A stretch of DNA of 64,000 bases from Kiloniellaceae bacterium (GCA_021776195.1 JAJFGK010000112.1:86612-150611); one strand, 5' to 3'; shown: positions 27,448 through 37,975, counted from the first letter of the stretch. Made by a program: numbers and translations. Notes: generated from the sequence alone by a model not told the origin.

Positions 27448-29076
27448 TCATGGGCGCCGAGCAAGACCGCCCAAGATTGCCAAGAGGACCAGGATCGGAA
27501 CCAGAATCCAGTTACCGAATTGGGCGAACAGGCCGAGGCCCGGCGCCGGTCGGGGCAGCGGTGTATCGAGGAATCCCTTTTCGCCAAGGCCGAGCTTGTC
27601 GACGACCCGGCCATAGGCGTCGATTGTGCCGGAGATCCCGTTGTTGGCGACCCTGACCACCGGCAGACCCTCTTCGACTGCCCGTAGAACCGCCGTGGCA
27701 AAATGCTGATGCGGACCGGAACTGATCCCGAACCAGGCGTCGTTGGTAATGTTCAGCAGCCACGCCGGACGCGCGCCCGGGGCATTGGGCAGAACCTGAC
27801 CGGGGAAAATAATCTCGTAGCAGATCAGCGGACTGAAGCCCGGCAGCCCCGGCAGTTCCAACAGCGGTCGGGTCTTTCCCGGCGTAAAGCCTTCCGCGCC
27901 CGGTGTCAGCTTGCTCCAGTCGAACCAGGCCTCCAGGGGCATGTACTCGCCGAAGGGAACCAGGTGGGCCTTGTCATAGGTCGCCAGAATACGACCGGCC
28001 GGGTCCAGCGCATGGAGACTGTTCCAGGACCTTGCGCGCCCCCCGATCTCGGCGCGGCGCGGCGCGCCGGTGATCAGCAGACCGCCGGGCGGCACGGCCC
28101 GCGCGATCAGCCCGGCAAGCTCCGGCTCGCTCGACAGGAGGTAGGGGACCGCGGTTTCGGCCCAGATCACATGGGTCGGCGCCACCTCCCCGGTTTGACT
28201 GGAAAGCTGCATCTGGGCCACCACATGGTCGCGGCGCAGCTCCGGCCGCCATTTGAGGTCCTGGGGGATGGCGGGCTGTACCAGTCGCAGGACCACGCCC
28301 TCGACGCGGTGGTCCCGCGGATCCGCCGCGCCGGCAAGGCGGACCCAGCCGTAGGCCGCCGACAGACCGGGCAGCCCGCACAGAAGAACGACCGCCAAGA
28401 TCCAACGCTTGAACCTGTCACGGGGCGGGGCTCCCGGATCCGCGGTTTCCGCCAACAGGCTCGGCGCACCTGCGGCCACCAGAGCCAGGGCCGAAAGCAG
28501 CCAGACACCGCCGACCGAGGCGAGCTGCAAAAAAGCCGGAGACCCGCTCCAGACAGTTCCTATCTGGTTCCAGGAAAACCCGGTGAAAATCCACGATCTC
28601 AGCCATTCCGTGGCGAGCCAGGCCGCGGCAAAGGCGAAAAGCCGCGTCGCGTCGTCGCCCGGCCGCGGCCCGGCGAGCCATGAGAGCAGCCCCTGGGCCA
28701 AGGCCAGCGCCAAGGCCGGAAACAGCGCCATGCCGCCGGCCATGGCCAGGACCGCGAGTGGCATGATGGCCGCGAAACGCTCGGCCTCGACCAGAAAGGC
28801 GAAGCCAATCCAGTAGAGCCCGCAGGCAAAGAATCCGAAGCCGAACGACCAGCCGAGGCGCGCGGCCGCCCAAAGGCCCGCCTGGCCGCGCCAGAGCCAC
28901 AGCAGCAGGGTGACCGCCACCACCAGCGCCGGCCAAAAGTGGGCCGGCGGAAGGGCAAGGGTGGCAAGCGAGCCCGCGAGGACGGCCAGGCCGTGACGGC
29001 GCCAGCCGGCGCAGCGGGCAAGTCCTTCGACCAGATGCGACAGGCGAAAGGGCTTCGCCGCCACCCTGTCAGACAC
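27448..29076 (-). CDS. lnt: Apolipoprotein N-acyltransferase
   Basis: Inner-membrane enzyme adding the third acyl chain to lipoproteins. About 542 residues: six or more membrane helices in residues 20-220, then a periplasmic nitrilase-like domain with the catalytic Glu in WAETAVPYLL, Lys in YDKAHLVPFGEYMPLE and Cys in LICYEIIFPG, and a final C-terminal membrane helix. GTG at 29076 overlaps the corC stop by 8 bp and gives coupled translation; an ORF continues to 29127. It is part of the phoH-ybeY-corC-lnt run. Confidence 0.94.
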   Translation of the reverse strand: MSDRVAAKPFRLSHLVEGLARCAGWRRHGLAVLAGSLATLALPPAHFWPALVVAVTLLLWLWRGQAGLWAAARLGWSFGFGFFACGLYWIGFAFLVEAERFAAIMPLAVLAMAGGMALFPALALALAQGLLSWLAGPRPGDDATRLFAFAAAWLATEWLRSWIFTGFSWNQIGTVWSGSPAFLQLASVGGVWLLSALALVAAGAPSLLAETADPGAPPRDRFKRWILAVVLLCGLPGLSAAYGWVRLAGAADPRDHRVEGVVLRLVQPAIPQDLKWRPELRRDHVVAQMQLSSQTGEVAPTHVIWAETAVPYLLSSEPELAGLIARAVPPGGLLITGAPRRAEIGGRARSWNSLHALDPAGRILATYDKAHLVPFGEYMPLEAWFDWSKLTPGAEGFTPGKTRPLLELPGLPGFSPLICYEIIFPGQVLPNAPGARPAWLLNITNDAWFGISSGPHQHFATAVLRAVEEGLPVVRVANNGISGTIDAYGRVVDKLGLGEKGFLDTPLPRPAPGLGLFAQFGNWILVPILVLLAILGGLARRP

Positions 29077-30016
29077 TTGGATCCAGCCCGGCATCCGATG
29101 GGGCAGGGGGGTTGCGCAGCCGGACACGCTTGACCCGTCGCGGGTCGGCCTCCAGCACTTCGAAGGTGATGCCGCTGGACTTGTGCTCGATCACTTCGCC
29201 GCGCAGCGGGACGCGACCCGCCAAGGTCACCAGAAGACCGCCCAGGGTGTCGATATCCTCCTCGCGCTCTTCCTCCGACAGGACCGGCCCCAGCAGTTCC
29301 TCGAACTCTTCGATTGTCGCACGGGCATCGGCGATCATCGTGCCGTCGCCGCGCCGTTCCAGTTTCGGCCCCTCGAGAACATCGTGCTCGTCGTCGATCT
29401 CGCCGACGATTTCCTCGACCAGGTCCTCGATCGTGATGAGCCCGTCGATACCGCCGAACTCGTCCACCACCAAGGCCATGTGGACGCGGCTCTGGCGCAT
29501 CTCCAGCAGCAGGTCGATCACCCGCATGGAGGGGGCGACGATCAGAACGCGACGCAGGATGTCGGCGACCTCGAAGGGCCGATTCTGCCGTACGTAATCG
29601 ACGACATCCTTGATGTGAACAAGCCCAACGGTCTCGTCGAGGGTTCCGCGGTAGACCGGGACGCGGGAATGGCCGCCCTTGCTCATCAATTCGATCAACT
29701 GGTCGATGGGCGCCGACATCTCGCTGGCAACAATGTCCGCGCGCGGCACCATGACGTCATAGGCGGTCAATCGCCGGAGATTGAGGATATTGCTCAGCAT
29801 GACCCGCTCGTCGTCGCCGATCCGCGGGCCGGAATCCTCCTCGCCCTCCTCTTCTCCGTACTCCTCGATGATCTCTTCGAAGGTTTCGCGCAGATTGGAA
29901 TCGCCGTTGCGCGAATTGACCAGGCCCTTCAGCCAACGCCAAAAGGCCGCCAATCCGGAGACCTCGCCTTGCGCGCTCGGCCGCGTCAGCCGGCCGTTGC
30001 TGGTGACCGTGCCCAT
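29069..30016 (-). CDS. corC: CorC/HlyC family CBS-domain protein
   Basis: About 315 residues. After an acidic N-terminal part (EEIIEEYGEEEGEED) come two CBS domains: MVPRADIVASEMSAPIDQLI and LIVAPSMRVIDLLLEMRQSR, the latter with VDEFGGIDGLITIEDLVEEI. A C-terminal CorC/HlyC domain follows (GTMIADARATIEEFEELLG, DTLGGLLVTLAGRVP). There is no membrane segment, as in cytosolic CorC/YbeX proteins that accompany lnt and ybeY. A role in magnesium efflux or ribosome biology has been suggested for the family. ATG 30016 lies inside the ybeY end, indicating coupling; the ORF extends upstream in another frame of ybeY and is not credible there. Confidence 0.9.
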   Translation of the reverse strand: MGTVTSNGRLTRPSAQGEVSGLAAFWRWLKGLVNSRNGDSNLRETFEEIIEEYGEEEGEEDSGPRIGDDERVMLSNILNLRRLTAYDVMVPRADIVASEMSAPIDQLIELMSKGGHSRVPVYRGTLDETVGLVHIKDVVDYVRQNRPFEVADILRRVLIVAPSMRVIDLLLEMRQSRVHMALVVDEFGGIDGLITIEDLVEEIVGEIDDEHDVLEGPKLERRGDGTMIADARATIEEFEELLGPVLSEEEREEDIDTLGGLLVTLAGRVPLRGEVIEHKSSGITFEVLEADPRRVKRVRLRNPPAPSDAGLDPSV

Positions 30017-30630
30017 GGCTCGTCGGACTCTCGTGGCTCCCCGGAAACCGTACCGGGGCGCGCCAAATAAGGGTTGGGAATGCCGAGGCGGCCCAGGGCT
30101 TCGGCTTCGAGCCGTTCCATGGTGTCCGCCTCGGACTCGTTCATGTGATCGTGACCCAGAAGATGCAATACGCCGTGCACCACAAGGTGAGCGAAATGCT
30201 CGCTCAGGGATTTGTTCTGGTCTGCCGCCTCGCGTATCAGGGTCTCGCGGGCCAACACGACATCTCCCAGCAGCCAGGGCCCATCCCCCGCGGCGGGCGG
30301 TCCGGCCTGCGCCGGAAATGACAGGACATTGGTCGGCTCGTCCCGGCCGCGGTAGTCGCGATTGAGACCCCGGACCTTGGCATCGTCGGCAAGAGCCAGG
30401 CTGACCTCGCAGGCCTGCCCTGCCGGGCCGGGACGGCTGGCAAGGGCCTGATGCACGGCGCGCTGCGCAAGCTGACGGCAATCCGCAAGACTATCGGTCC
30501 AGAGAGGATCGGTCAGCGCCACGTCGATCACGATATCGCCACTTTCCCCATCACCGGAGACAAGGTTGACGGGACCGGCGGGGCCGACGGAACCAGCGGA
30601 ATCGGCGGGAAGGTCGGGTTTGCGGTTCAT
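29986..30630 (-). CDS. ybeY: Endoribonuclease YbeY (rRNA maturation factor)
   Basis: Zinc-dependent enzyme of 16S rRNA 3'-end maturation and ribosome quality control. About 214 residues. The metal motif HGVLHLLGHDH carries the three family histidines. The substrate strand is RGRDEPTNVLSFPA, and LLGDVVLARETLIREA follows. The N-terminal 35 residues are a low-complexity Ala/Gly/Pro extension, and the C-terminal 30 residues after IPNPYLAR are likewise not conserved. ATG 30630 is chosen because it precedes the IDVALTDPLW start of the domain. It overlaps corC and follows phoH. Confidence 0.93.
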   Translation of the reverse strand: MNRKPDLPADSAGSVGPAGPVNLVSGDGESGDIVIDVALTDPLWTDSLADCRQLAQRAVHQALASRPGPAGQACEVSLALADDAKVRGLNRDYRGRDEPTNVLSFPAQAGPPAAGDGPWLLGDVVLARETLIREAADQNKSLSEHFAHLVVHGVLHLLGHDHMNESEADTMERLEAEALGRLGIPNPYLARPGTVSGEPRESDEPWARSPATAG

Positions 30631-30685
30631 CACTGCAAAAGACTGCGGAATTCGAAACTGATCCTGCCGCCTAACGGTCGCGACA

Positions 30686-31713
<1,028 letters not shown>

Positions 31714-31717
<4 letters not shown>

Positions 31718-33141
31718 GCCACGCCTCCCGCGCCCGCCAGGGCGTCGCGGCGGGTGTCCCGCCCCGCCTCGAGGCCACCCAGACCGACACCCTCTGCCGC
31801 TGTGGCGATCTCGCCGGTTAGGCTGTTCGGGTGCGCGCCGGTGATGCGGACCGGCAGGATTTCGCCCATCAACCGGGCACGGGCGGCGGCCGGAAGGGTG
31901 ACGTGGACCGCCTGCATCGCCGGACTGCGGCCGACCAGTTGCCCGGCCTTGCGTCCTTCGCGTTCCAGCAGCACATCGAGGTCTTGGCCGACCGAAGCCT
32001 GGTTGAAGGCTTCCTGCTGCGCGTTCAAGAGCATCTGCAACATGGCCAGCCGCTCGCTCTTCACCGATTCGGGAACCGGATCGGGGGCACCCGCCGCTGG
32101 CGTTCCGGGCCGGGCGCTGAACTTGAAGGAGTAAGCCTGAGCGAACCCGATATCGGTGACGAGGCGGAGCGTTTCGGCGAAATCGCGATCGGTCTCGCCG
32201 GGGAAGCCGACGATGAAATCCGACGACAGCGCCAGATCGGGCACCGCTTTGCGCAGCCGCCCGACAAGCCGCCGGTAGTCGTCGGCGCTATGGCGCCGGT
32301 TCATGGCCGCCAGAATCCGATCCGAGCCCGACTGCACGGGCAGGTGCAGGAAAGGCATCAAGGCCTCGACCTCGCCATGGGCGGCAATCAACGCCTCGTC
32401 CATGTCCCGGGGGTGGGAGGTCGTGTAGCGCAGACGCGCCAGGCCATCGATCTCCGCCAAGTCCCGAATCAGGCGGCCCAGGCCCCAAGACCGCCCATCG
32501 GGTCCATCGCCATGGTAGGCGTTGACATTTTGGCCCAACAGCGTGACTTCCCGGGCGCCGGCCGCGACAAGGCGGCGGGCCTCGGCCGCGATTTCGGCGG
32601 CCGGCCGGGAGAACTCCGCACCCCGGGTGTAAGGCACCACGCAAAAGGTACAGAACTTATCGCAGCCCTCCTGGACCGACAGAAAGGCCGTCGGCCCCTG
32701 CGGCAGGGACTCTTCGGGCAGATGATCGAACTTGCTCTCGACCGGGAAGTCGGTGTCGACCACGCCGCCCTCGCGCAGCGTGCGGCCGATCAGCTCCGGC
32801 AGGCGGTGATAGGACTGTGGGCCCATGACCAGGTCGACCTGCGGCGCGCGGCGCATCATTTCCTCGCCCTCGGCCTGGGCGACACAGCCGGCAACGGCCA
32901 AGAGCATAGGGCTGCCGTCCTTTTTCTTCGCGGTCTTGAGCTGCTTTAGACGGCCCAGTTCGGAATAGACCTTCTCGGCGGCCTTTTCGCGAATATGGCA
33001 GGTGTTGAGCACCACCAGATCGGCGTCCTCGGGGCCGGCGGCCGCCTCATAGCCGAGCGGCACCAGCGTATCGGCCATACGATGGGAATCGTACACGTTC
33101 ATCTGGCAGCCATAGGTCTTGATGTAGACCTTCTTCGTCAC
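31714..33141 (-). CDS. miaB: tRNA-2-methylthio-N6-isopentenyladenosine synthase
   Basis: Radical-SAM methylthiotransferase modifying A37 of tRNAs. About 475 residues. The N-terminal UPF0004 domain carries the auxiliary cluster cysteines ([35 protein letters not shown]). The radical-SAM motif is [15 protein letters not shown], and a TRAM domain closes the protein. GTG at 33141 with GGAGG 9 bp upstream begins [12 protein letters not shown]; the reading frame stays open for about 350 codons further but there it lies opposite the acyltransferase gene frame and has no family similarity. Confidence 0.95.
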
Positions 33142-33182
33142 AAGCTTGGTCCTCCGCTCCAATTCGTCACCGATCGCTCGGA

Positions 33183-34001
33183 CTAGGGGCCATTGTTGAT
33201 CCGACCGCCGGACAGGGCGGCGGCAAGTCCCTTGGATACCGTCGCGTGGCAGTGATTGCTCAAGGCCTTGCGCGAGGGAAACTTTACGGGCTCGACCGTC
33301 GGATGAAACTGAACCGTTACGGTGACCCGCCCCATTCCAACAGCGCGCCACAGATGCTGGGCCAGTTCCATGTCTCCATACCATGCGAAAAACGGCCTTA
33401 GATAGCGCCCCATCGGCAATCCGTCGAGTCGCGTGTAGGCAATGGTTATGGGTTGGATGACAAGACCCTTGTCCGCCGCCATCCGTTCGGGAACGGAAAA
33501 GAGCGCCGACTTGAAGGGCAAGACGTAGTTGCCGTCGCCCGAGGTGCCCTCGGCAAAGAGGATAAGATCGTCGCCGGCTTCGATCCGTTGCTGAATGCCA
33601 TCGGTCTGGCCCGCGACCTTGCGCGGATCGCGAATGACGAAGACGGTCTCTTGAAGTTTGGCCAAAAGACCGAAGAACGGCCAACTGGCGACCTCCGATT
33701 TGGCGATGAAGGATCCTTTGATACAGGCGCCCAGAATCGTGATGTCCAGATAGGAGATGTGATTGCAAACGAAAAGGCGGGGGCGCCAATCGGTGATCTC
33801 GCCGATCGTCTCCACTTCGAAGCCGAGAATCCGACAGCACTTGCGGTGATACCAATTGGGCAAGCGCTTGCGCAATGACCAGCCGAGGCCGAGTGCAAGC
33901 GCCTGAAGGGGGATCAAGACGATCGTAAAGCCGCCATAGATCGCCAGCCGGCAGGCCGCGACCAGGGGTGATCCCAGTGTGGGCGCCGCGGCCATGGTCA
34001 C
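33183..34001 (-). CDS. 1-acyl-glycerol-3-phosphate acyltransferase-like (OlsA-like)
   Basis: 272 residues with an N-terminal membrane helix ([20 protein letters not shown]) and the PlsC fold: acyltransfer motif CNHISYLDI (H-x4-D), then [12 protein letters not shown] and [11 protein letters not shown]. It overlaps the upstream GNAT-type gene by 4 bp (ATGA). The pair is the arrangement of olsB-olsA, where OlsA adds the second acyl chain to lyso-ornithine lipid. A general lyso-phosphatidic acid acyltransferase role is the alternative; coupling to the OlsB-like gene favours ornithine lipid synthesis. Confidence 0.8.
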   Translation of the reverse strand: MTMAAAPTLGSPLVAACRLAIYGGFTIVLIPLQALALGLGWSLRKRLPNWYHRKCCRILGFEVETIGEITDWRPRLFVCNHISYLDITILGACIKGSFIAKSEVASWPFFGLLAKLQETVFVIRDPRKVAGQTDGIQQRIEAGDDLILFAEGTSGDGNYVLPFKSALFSVPERMAADKGLVIQPITIAYTRLDGLPMGRYLRPFFAWYGDMELAQHLWRAVGMGRVTVTVQFHPTVEPVKFPSRKALSNHCHATVSKGLAAALSGGRINNGP

Positions 34002-34867
34002 CCGTCGCCTGCCTCACCCTTGGCGTCCTGCAAAGGGACGGTCTGACCGGCCGGCTGCCCGTCGGATTGGCTGCCGCTCTCCCGGGCATAGTGCCGATAG
34101 TACTTTTCCGTGACCCAGTCGGTCTTGACCACGACACAAACATCGGTGGTGCCGAACTGCTCGTCGACCACGGCGCCGTCGCTGACGAATCCGCCAAGAC
34201 GCAGGTAACCCTTGATCAGCGGAGGCAGCGCCTGGCGCGCCGCCGCCACATCGAGCTCGCGAAGCCCGGCCCTGTCCATCGGTACGTAGCGATCGTCCAA
34301 GGCACGCGGGCGCAGTCCCGGCGGCGCCAGGAAATAGTGGTGGAGGTAGGCCAGCGGCAGGCGCAAGGCCTTGAGTTCGGTTCCCGGCAGGCTGGCACAG
34401 CCAAACATCACATCGATCTGGTAGTGAAAGACGTAGGCGGCGATGCCGCGCCACAGAAGCTGCATCGTCGCCCCGGTTCGGTAGTCCGCGTCCACGCAAG
34501 ACCGTCCCAGTTCGAGAATTGCCCCGGGGTAGGCAAGCAACTGCGAGATGTCGTACTCATCGGCGCTGTAAAATTGCCCCCGCGCGCGCGCACCCGCGCG
34601 ATTCAGCAGCCGATAGGTGCCGACAACGCAGCCGGACCGTTCGCGATCGATCACCAGAAGATGATCGCAGTGCTCATCGAATGAATCCTGGTCGCGCCCC
34701 GTGAGGGCCATGACCCGGTCCGGACTGGCGGCCATCTCGTCGTAAAAAACCCGGTAGCGCAGAGCTTGGGCGGCCTCCACCTCTTGCTGACACTGAGCCA
34801 GCTTGATCACGAGGTTGCGCGCCTCGACAAAGACAGTACCTGGGTCCGCAACGGACTCCACCGTCAT
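33998..34867 (-). CDS. GNAT-fold N-acyltransferase (OlsB-like, ornithine-acyl-ACP acyltransferase)
   Basis: About 289 residues of the Acetyltransf_5/hemolysin-like family. [14 protein letters not shown] is the start block; [39 protein letters not shown] and FGCASLPGT follow. OlsB adds a 3-hydroxyacyl group to ornithine. The ATG at 34867 opens the conserved part; an in-frame start at 34942 would overlap the fur end and adds only a Gly/Asp/Pro-rich stretch. Together with the overlapping PlsC-type gene it forms a likely ornithine-lipid operon downstream of fur. Confidence 0.82.
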   Translation of the reverse strand: MTVESVADPGTVFVEARNLVIKLAQCQQEVEAAQALRYRVFYDEMAASPDRVMALTGRDQDSFDEHCDHLLVIDRERSGCVVGTYRLLNRAGARARGQFYSADEYDISQLLAYPGAILELGRSCVDADYRTGATMQLLWRGIAAYVFHYQIDVMFGCASLPGTELKALRLPLAYLHHYFLAPPGLRPRALDDRYVPMDRAGLRELDVAAARQALPPLIKGYLRLGGFVSDGAVVDEQFGTTDVCVVVKTDWVTEKYYRHYARESGSQSDGQPAGQTVPLQDAKGEAGDG

Positions 34868-34928
34868 CGTACCACCGGGCGCCGGGTCCCGCGGCGGCCT
34901 GTCTGCAACCGTCCTGGGCTCGCCGTCA

Positions 34929-35372
34929 TCACCCGTCCCCATCGCCCCCGTCACGCTTGGCGCTTTGGCCGACCGGCACGCCATAGAGTTCCAAGCGGTG
35001 GCCGACCAGTTTGTACCCGAGCTGATCCGCCACCAACCGCTGCAAGCGCTCGATCTCATCGTTCGTGAACTCGATGACCTCGCCGCTTTTCATATCGATC
35101 AGATGATCGTGATGCTCGTCGGGCCTTTCCTCATAGCGGGCCCGGCCATCGCCGAAATCATGGCGCTCCAGGATTCCGGCCTCTTCGAACAACTTCAGCG
35201 TTCGATAGACGGTCGCGATTGAAATCTTTGGATCTTCTTCCATGGCCCGCTGGTGCAACAGCTCCACATCGGGGTGGTCTTCCGAACGCGCCAGGACCCT
35301 GGCGATGATCCGGCGCTGCTCGGTCATGCGCAGCCCTCTCTCCTGGCACAAGATCTCCAGTCGATCACCCAC
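34929..35372 (-). CDS. fur: Fur-family regulator (Fur/Mur type)
   Basis: 147 residues. DNA-binding half: GLRMTEQRRIIARVL, then DVELLHQRAMEEDPKISIAT and VYRTLKLFEEAG. Dimer/metal half: RYEERPDEHHDHLIDMKSGE. The HHDH metal site is retained, while the Cys pair of classic Fur (CxxC after HLI) is replaced by DMKS, the pattern of alphaproteobacterial Fur/Mur proteins, which often answer to manganese. It lies between mucR and the acyltransferase pair. Confidence 0.92.
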   Translation of the reverse strand: MGDRLEILCQERGLRMTEQRRIIARVLARSEDHPDVELLHQRAMEEDPKISIATVYRTLKLFEEAGILERHDFGDGRARYEERPDEHHDHLIDMKSGEVIEFTNDEIERLQRLVADQLGYKLVGHRLELYGVPVGQSAKRDGGDGDG

Positions 35373-35430
35373 CGCTCGGCCCTGCTCCCTTCACCACGAC
35401 GATCCTCTATCTCGACGCAAAGTTATAACG

Positions 35431-35466
35431 AAAAAGGCGCTGCTCGCCTATGGCCGAACAGCGCCT
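35431..35466 (-). terminator. Rho-independent terminator downstream of mucR
   Basis: On the minus strand AGGCGCTGTTCG and CGAGCAGCGCCT form a 12-bp stem with one mismatch and an 8-nt loop, followed by TTTT. It lies about 25 bp after the mucR stop and insulates fur from mucR. Confidence 0.85.
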
Positions 35467-35492
35467 CCAAATTGTTCAATCGTTAGAGAAGC

Positions 35493-35909
35493 TTACTCGC
35501 TCTTGCGCCGCGCCTTGGTGCCCAGTCCGATTTCCTTGGCAAGCTTCGAACGCTGCCGCGCGTAGTTCGGCGCCACCATCGGGTAGTCCGGCGCCAGACC
35601 CCAGCGCTCGCGGTACTCTTCAGGCGACATGTCATAGGCCGTCTTGAGGTGACGCTTCAGCATTTTCAGCTTCTTGCCGTCCTCCAGGCACACGATGTGG
35701 TCCGGGGTAATCGACTTCTTGATCGGAACAGCCGGCGTCGGACGCTCTGGCTCGGTTTCCTGCGGAATTCCAACGGTCGAAAGGGTATCATAGACTTGGC
35801 GAATAATAGCAGGCAGCTCACCACCCGACACGGCATTATTCGATGCGTGCGCAGCGACAATATTGCTCGTGAGCGCCAGTAACTCGCTCTGCTTTGCTTG
35901 ATCGGACAT
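35493..35909 (-). CDS. mucR: MucR family transcriptional regulator
   Basis: About 138 residues of the Ros/MucR zinc-finger family. The DNA-binding core reads DHIVCLEDGKKLKMLKRHL and then YDMSPEEYRERWGL, with the C-x-x-D-G variant finger usual in MucR. The N-terminal half (LLALTSNIVAAHASNNAV) forms oligomers in the family. MucR proteins bind AT-rich promoter DNA in an H-NS-like way and control exopolysaccharide, motility and cell-cycle genes. ATG 35909 (AAGGAG 11 bp upstream) is preferred to the GTG at 35936. Confidence 0.93.
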   Translation of the reverse strand: MSDQAKQSELLALTSNIVAAHASNNAVSGGELPAIIRQVYDTLSTVGIPQETEPERPTPAVPIKKSITPDHIVCLEDGKKLKMLKRHLKTAYDMSPEEYRERWGLAPDYPMVAPNYARQRSKLAKEIGLGTKARRKSE

Positions 35910-36134
35910 AATCTTTGATTGCTCCTTCTGAGCCACTTTACGCGAGAACTCTGATCATGAGCTTTATTAGCAGAGAGTCAAAATCTAAATCAAGCGAAGA
36001 AATCACATAGCCCTATATCAAATCGAAATCCAATTTGGTGGTTACGAGGCCATGTGAGCAAAATATAGCCACAGTCCCCTGATGACGCCGCATTTGGTAT
36101 CGAATACCGATCATCGGCAAATTAAACCGACGTT
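35910..36134 (-). promoter_or_regulatory. AT-rich mucR upstream region
   Basis: 225 bp between mucR and the rimI stop is markedly AT-rich with many TA steps and T/A runs, unlike the surrounding GC-rich genes. MucR-type proteins are known to bind such DNA and to repress their own genes, so this is a likely autoregulatory region. No discrete promoter is fixed. Confidence 0.5.
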
Positions 36135-36653
36135 TCATATGGTTTTACACAGTAAAAGAGCATCACTCGGAGGCCCCAACCCGTGATTGTAATAGCCTTT
36201 GCGCCGACCGATCCGGGCAAAGCCCAAGGCCCGATAGAGCGCCAAGGCGGCCGCATTATCGCTCGCGACCTCCAGGTGGCAGCGCCGGACACCTGCACCA
36301 GCGGCGCGTGCGAGGAAGTCTTCGATCAGTTGGCTCGCAAGGCCTTGCCGGCGCCACGCAGGCGCCACGCCGAGCAGAAGTATTTCCGCCTCGTCGGCGA
36401 CCCAGCGGGCGACGAGAAATCCGCCCTTTGGCTTTGGCGGCGGTTCGTCCCGGCTCTCTTCGGCCCCCGCGCTGGGCGCCGCGTCGGGCCCCACCAGGGT
36501 GATTAAGTGGCCGGGACTCTCCTGGTGTGCCCCGAGGGCTTCGCGGCTCCAGGCCTCACCGCGACTGTGGCCTGCTGGAAAACAGAGACCTTGAAGAGCC
36601 GCCAGGGTGGCGATGTCGGACCGCGTGCAGACCCTGATCGATGGGGCGCTCAT
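36135..36653 (-). CDS. rimI: Ribosomal protein S18-alanine N-acetyltransferase
   Basis: 172-residue GNAT enzyme. The acetyl-CoA binding motif is LLLGVAPAWRRQGLASQLI; LEVASDNAAALALYRALGFA and RRKGYYN close the fold. A Pro/Glu-rich insertion near residue 60-80 is not conserved. Overlap of 4 bp with tsaB is the usual tsaB-rimI arrangement, which supports RimI over other GNATs. Confidence 0.9.
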   Translation of the reverse strand: MSAPSIRVCTRSDIATLAALQGLCFPAGHSRGEAWSREALGAHQESPGHLITLVGPDAAPSAGAEESRDEPPPKPKGGFLVARWVADEAEILLLGVAPAWRRQGLASQLIEDFLARAAGAGVRRCHLEVASDNAAALALYRALGFARIGRRKGYYNHGLGPPSDALLLCKTI

Positions 36654-37402
36654 GCCCTGCCGCTGGTCCGGCCGCTGGCGCCCGGCTGCGCCGTCGGCAG
36701 GGTCACATCGGGCGCGCGCAGATAGAGCGGCTGGATCGAGGACCCGGGCTGCGCCCGGCTGCCATGGCGGGCCGCGAATCCGACAAAGCGACCGGCGTCG
36801 GCATGGCCGTGGCCCGTGCCGGGCCGTCGCAGGTCATCGGTCCGGTGGCTCAACAAGGCCGCCGCCTGATCCGCGGCGTCGCCGATCAGGCGAATGGGCC
36901 CCTCGGGGCAGCGCGCCGACAGGTCGTCGCCGGCGAGCGCGAGCGGCGGTGTCAGGGCATGGTCCTCATCCGCGAATATCTGGCAGTAAAAGTCGCTGCG
37001 CTTGGCGTTGAGCGCCACCAAATGCGAGCCGCCTTGCTCGAGGGGTCGAGGGTTTTCGGTGCCGGGCGGAGAAGCCGCCAGGGCGCCTGCCAGGTGGGCC
37101 TCGAAAGAGGTGAGGGGGATGACCGGCAGCCCGCGGGCCAGCGCCAGGCCCTGGGCGACCGCGAGACCGATACGCAATCCGGTGAAGGCGCCGGGACCGC
37201 GGGTCACGGCCAGGGCATCGAGTCCGCCGTAGCCCTGCCCCGCTTCGGCCATGACCTCCTCGATCATCGGCATGAGCCGTTCCGATTGGCCGCGCGCCAT
37301 GGCCTCGAAGCGTCCGGCCAGAACCTTGCCGTCGCGCCACAGCGCCGCCGAACAAGCCGCGCCCGCGCTGTCGAATGCCAGAATTGTCTTCAACGCGGTC
37401 AC
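36650..37402 (-). CDS. tsaB: tRNA threonylcarbamoyladenosine biosynthesis protein TsaB
   Basis: Partner of TsaD in making t6A37 in tRNA. 250 residues of the ASKHA fold. The opening TILAFDSAGAACSAALW, the helix LMPMIEEVMAEAG and the family hallmark VTRGPGAFTGLRIGLAVAQG are all visible. The C-terminal 30 residues are loosely conserved. The start codon is GTG. Overlap with rimI by 4 bp and 12 bp from the nfuA stop place it in one transcription unit. Confidence 0.93.
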   Translation of the reverse strand: MTALKTILAFDSAGAACSAALWRDGKVLAGRFEAMARGQSERLMPMIEEVMAEAGQGYGGLDALAVTRGPGAFTGLRIGLAVAQGLALARGLPVIPLTSFEAHLAGALAASPPGTENPRPLEQGGSHLVALNAKRSDFYCQIFADEDHALTPPLALAGDDLSARCPEGPIRLIGDAADQAAALLSHRTDDLRRPGTGHGHADAGRFVGFAARHGSRAQPGSSIQPLYLRAPDVTLPTAQPGASGRTSGRA

Positions 37403-37414
37403 CGCCTGACGGCC

Positions 37415-37975
37415 TCACAGCACGGCGCGAACCTCGACCACCTCGGGGATGTAGTGCCGCAGCATGTTTTCGATCCCCAGCTTCAAAGTCGCGGTGGAGG
37501 CCGGGCAGCCGGCGCAGGCGCCCTGCATGTGCAGGAGGACGACACCCTCTTCGAAACCGCGAAAGACGATATCGCCGCCATCCTGGGCGACCGCGGGGCG
37601 CACCCGCTCTTCCAGAAGTTCCTTGATCTTGACCACCACCTCGTCGTCGTCCTGATCGGCCTCACCGGCGCCGAGGGGTTGGCTGACGGCCTCGACCACC
37701 ACCGGCCGGCCGGCCATGAAGTGCTCCATGATGACACCCAGAATGGCCGGCTTCAGCAGATACCACTCGCGTTCCTCGGCCTTGGCGACGGTGACGAAAT
37801 CGGCGCCGAAGAACACTTCGGTGATGCCCTCGATCTGGAACAGACGTTGGGCCAGCGGCGAGGCGCCGGCGGACTCGGATTCGGGGAAGTAGGCGGTCCC
37901 CGCGCTCATGACCGTACGTCCCGGCAGGAACTTCAGTGTCGCCGGGTTGGGAGTCTCTTCGGTTTGGATGAACAT
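37415..37975 (-). CDS. nfuA: Fe-S biogenesis/scaffold protein NfuA-like
   Basis: About 186 residues. N-terminal Nfu_N domain (MFIQTEETPNPATLKFLPG, FFGADFVTVAK) and C-terminal NifU domain with the cluster-binding CAGCPAST (CxxC) after EGVVLLHMQGA. It carries 4Fe-4S clusters to target enzymes such as MiaB, encoded nearby. ATG 37975 with GGAGAG 7 bp upstream matches the family start; the in-frame GTG at 37981 adds two residues. Confidence 0.94.
   Translation of the reverse strand: MFIQTEETPNPATLKFLPGRTVMSAGTAYFPESESAGASPLAQRLFQIEGITEVFFGADFVTVAKAEEREWYLLKPAILGVIMEHFMAGRPVVVEAVSQPLGAGEADQDDDEVVVKIKELLEERVRPAVAQDGGDIVFRGFEEGVVLLHMQGACAGCPASTATLKLGIENMLRHYIPEVVEVRAVL

Noticed and set aside
30017..30481. 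N-terminal extension of corC
   Set aside because: It runs through ybeY in another frame and has a composition unlike a protein domain; ATG 30016 fits the family.
33142..34197. Upstream 350-codon extension of the miaB frame
   Set aside because: It overlaps the acyltransferase genes out of frame. GTG at 33141 has a good Shine-Dalgarno and gives the conserved MiaB start.
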